This document shows, piece by piece, positions 6,557-7,435 of a stretch of 7,435 bases of DNA (positions within the stretch are counted from its first letter, which is position 1; each line of letters opens with the position of its first letter). The position numbers and the translations under genes were made by a program. This stretch comes from Anaerolineae bacterium (GTDB lineage: Bacteria; Chloroflexota; Anaerolineae; CG2-30-64-16): NCBI GenBank assembly GCA_025454565.1, contig JALOOE010000102.1:1-7435 (forward strand), read 5' to 3'. Under the pieces are notes generated by a model that saw nothing but the letters and a program-made list of their open reading frames with translations, was not told the DNA's origin and did no database searches.

Positions 6557-6645
6557 GAATTTGCCTAAATCGCGCCGCGCTCAATCCTGGTGTTCACGCC
6601 GGGTTGCACCAGAGGATTCTGCCGATCTGCCCCAGCTCTGGCCGG
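6557..6645 (+). repeat. Decayed, internally deleted copy of the M81 gene's 3' end
   Basis: Bases 6557-6611 match 6375-6429, inside the M81 gene, over 55 bp without gaps. There are five mismatches, all transitions. The next stretch, 6612-6645, matches 6517-6550 (the M81 stop codon and downstream spacer) with a few changes and two single-base indels, including a shared GCCCCAGCTCTGGCCGG. The 87 bp between the two source blocks (6430-6516) are missing from the copy. It therefore looks like a tandem duplication of about 180 bp that later lost its middle. It cannot encode the M81 tail. No indel-free frame links it to a start of its own. Confidence 0.85.
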
Positions 6646-6685
6646 TCTCCGACCGAGCCAGTGCGGTCTCCGACCGAGCCAGTGC
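6643..6685 (+). repeat. Two perfect tandem copies of a 21-bp repeat
   Basis: The units at 6644-6664 and 6665-6685 are identical. Each begins GGTCTCCGACC, a small hairpin (GGTC, TCC loop, GACC), and continues GAGCCAGTGC. The 21-bp period extends one base to the left, at 6643. The array begins where the decayed M81 copy ends and lies 36 bp before the start codon of the small gene. Its role is unknown. Confidence 0.85.
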
Positions 6686-6721
6686 GGGTCAGGTCGCGAA
6701 TACAGTCATGAGGAGAGCAAT

Positions 6722-6961
6722 ATGATCAACGTAACCGATGCCGACACCGGCGCCGGCCTGGGCGCCATCACCGAGGCGCAGCTTAAGTTCCTGGTCGATC
6801 AGATGGAAGAGGAGTCGACCACCGACCAGGATTACTGGATCAGCGTTGACGAGGTCGATACGTTTGAGGCGGATGGCGCCGATCCGACCTTGGTCGCGTT
6901 TCTGCGCAGGGCGCTTGGCAAACGCGATGATATGACGATCCGCTGGCAGCGCGCGTCGTAG
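6722..6961 (+). CDS. Small acidic protein, 79 residues, unknown function
   Basis: I do not recognise a characterised family. The protein starts MINVTDADTGAGLGAI and has a probable helix rich in Glu and Gln (about 18-31, EAQLKFLVDQMEEE). Next come an acidic stretch with DQDYWISVDEVDTF (35-48), a second helix DPTLVAFLRRALG (54-66) and the ending MTIRWQRAS. There is no signal peptide, membrane segment or cysteine. The ATG at 6722 is well supported by AGGAG at 6711-6715, six bases upstream. The frame stays open back to a GTG at 6590, but that extension translates only the repeat DNA and is rejected. A TACAGT at 6701-6706 is a weak -10 candidate. The TAG stop lies inside the inverted repeat of the following palindromic element, so the last residues may be shaped by that insertion. 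Confidence 0.78.
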   Translation: MINVTDADTGAGLGAITEAQLKFLVDQMEEESTTDQDYWISVDEVDTFEADGADPTLVAFLRRALGKRDDMTIRWQRAS

Positions 6962-7060
6962 GGGCGAGGCATTCCCTGGCGAGGCACGGCCTGCCACGGC
7001 TTCGCTTCAGGGCAATGACGCCCGTTTCAGCGGAGCGCGGACGGAATGCCTCGCCCCTAC
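6958..7060. repeat. Palindromic intergenic element with 18-bp perfect inverted ends
   Basis: GTAGGGGCGAGGCATTCC (6958-6975) and its exact reverse complement (7043-7060) bound a 103-bp element with no coding capacity. Inside, CATTCCCTGGCGA (6970-6982) pairs imperfectly with TCGCTTCAGGGCAATG (7002-7017), and the arms between them are also partly complementary. This gives a second, nested hairpin that shares 6970-6975 with the outer one. The form is that of a REP-like or MITE-like dispersed repeat. It sits between the convergent ends of the small gene and the M20 gene, where it could also stop transcription from both sides. No flanking direct repeat is obvious. Confidence 0.75.
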
Positions 7061-7063
7061 TTG

Positions 7064-7435
7064 TTAGCTGCGCAACAATCCCGCCAGCAGTGCAGCGCGC
7101 TCCGGCAGCGATGAGAGGACCACGTGCTCGTGCAGCGCGTGGCCGCCGTCCCCCGTCACGCCCAGGCCGTCAAGCGTCGGCACGCCGAGCGCGGCCGTGA
7201 AATTGCCATCCGACGCGCCGCCGGTGCCGGTCTCGGAGATGGGAATCCCCAACTCGGCCGCGATGGCTTCGGCACGGGCGTAGAGCGCCATGATCGGCGC
7301 GGAGCGCACCATCGGTGGACGGTTGAGACCGCCGGTGACCTCGACCGTTGCGCCGGGCAGATGCGGCTTTGCGTCACGGAACGCCGCATCGATGCGCGCC
7401 GCTTCCGCCGCGTCCATCACGCGAACATCCACCTC
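7064..7435 (-). CDS. M20-family metallopeptidase (carboxypeptidase G2-like), C-terminal part only
   Basis: The last 123 residues are visible and the start lies beyond the right edge. M20 enzymes are two-zinc exopeptidases or amidohydrolases; glutamate carboxypeptidase G2 is the closest named relative by eye. The fragment opens in the end of the dimerisation domain (EVDVRVMDAAEAARI, then LPGATVEVTGGLNRPPM, as in CPG2-like proteins). It then passes into the catalytic domain with ETGTGGASDGNF and VPTLDGLG. The motif GDGGHALHEHV holds the C-terminal zinc-ligand His, equivalent to His385 of CPG2. The protein ends LLAGLLRS. The stop at 7064-7066 lies 3 bp beyond the palindromic element. The frame is open to the edge with no internal break. 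Substrate and cell location cannot be judged without the N-terminus. Confidence 0.9.
   Translation of the reverse strand, partial: EVDVRVMDAAEAARIDAAFRDAKPHLPGATVEVTGGLNRPPMVRSAPIMALYARAEAIAAELGIPISETGTGGASDGNFTAALGVPTLDGLGVTGDGGHALHEHVVLSSLPERAALLAGLLRS

Noticed and set aside
6643..6685. CRISPR-like repeats
   Set aside because: There are only two units, directly adjacent with no spacer, and no cas gene is present.
6590..6721. A 44-residue N-terminal extension of the small gene
   Set aside because: It translates the decayed M81 copy and the 21-bp repeats (giving a repeated PSQCG) and bypasses a well-placed AGGAG and ATG.

Overview
This GC-rich window looks like part of a bacterial chromosome, most plausibly from the phylum Chloroflexota. 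That placement is an inference. It rests on the mix of families and on the secreted peptidase ending in a short W-R-L-F-L-P-A tail that resembles the C-terminal tails of many exported Chloroflexota proteins. No rRNA, tRNA, CRISPR array, transposase or phage gene is visible. The window is cut inside a gene at both ends.

Layout: (1) 1-463, minus strand: a purine-type phosphoribosyltransferase missing its C-terminus, divergent from (2) 722-2353, plus strand: an exported M14 zinc carboxypeptidase with a signal peptide, a propeptide-like region, a complete catalytic site and a C-terminal Ig-like domain. (3) 2390-4302, plus strand: a compact three-gene operon encoding a protein with three zinc ribbons, a PIG-L/LmbE-type deacetylase and a histidine phosphatase. 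It is preceded by a very good sigma-70-type promoter that overlaps the stop codon of the peptidase gene. (4) 4318-4986, minus strand: a complete MazF-type toxin-antitoxin operon with its own promoter, a consensus Shine-Dalgarno and a repeat-built operator. (5) 5028-6518, plus strand: an M81-family (MlrC-like) metallopeptidase with all five expected metal or catalytic residues. (6) 6519-6721: a short repeat-rich spacer holding a decayed second copy of the M81 gene's 3' end and two perfect copies of a 21-bp repeat. (7) 6722-6961, plus strand: a 79-residue acidic protein of unknown function. Its stop codon lies inside (8) a palindromic element at 6958-7060 with 18-bp perfect inverted ends. (9) 7064-7435, minus strand: the C-terminal part of an M20-family (carboxypeptidase G2-like) peptidase.

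Three unrelated metallopeptidase families (M14, M81, M20) occur within 7 kb, but they lie on different transcription units and no shared pathway is evident. The most coherent units are the zinc-ribbon/deacetylase/phosphatase operon and the self-regulated toxin-antitoxin pair. The most unusual DNA is the 6375-7060 stretch, where a coding tail has been duplicated and eroded and a palindromic repeat has fused to the end of a gene. I do not see a clear new defence or biosynthetic system.
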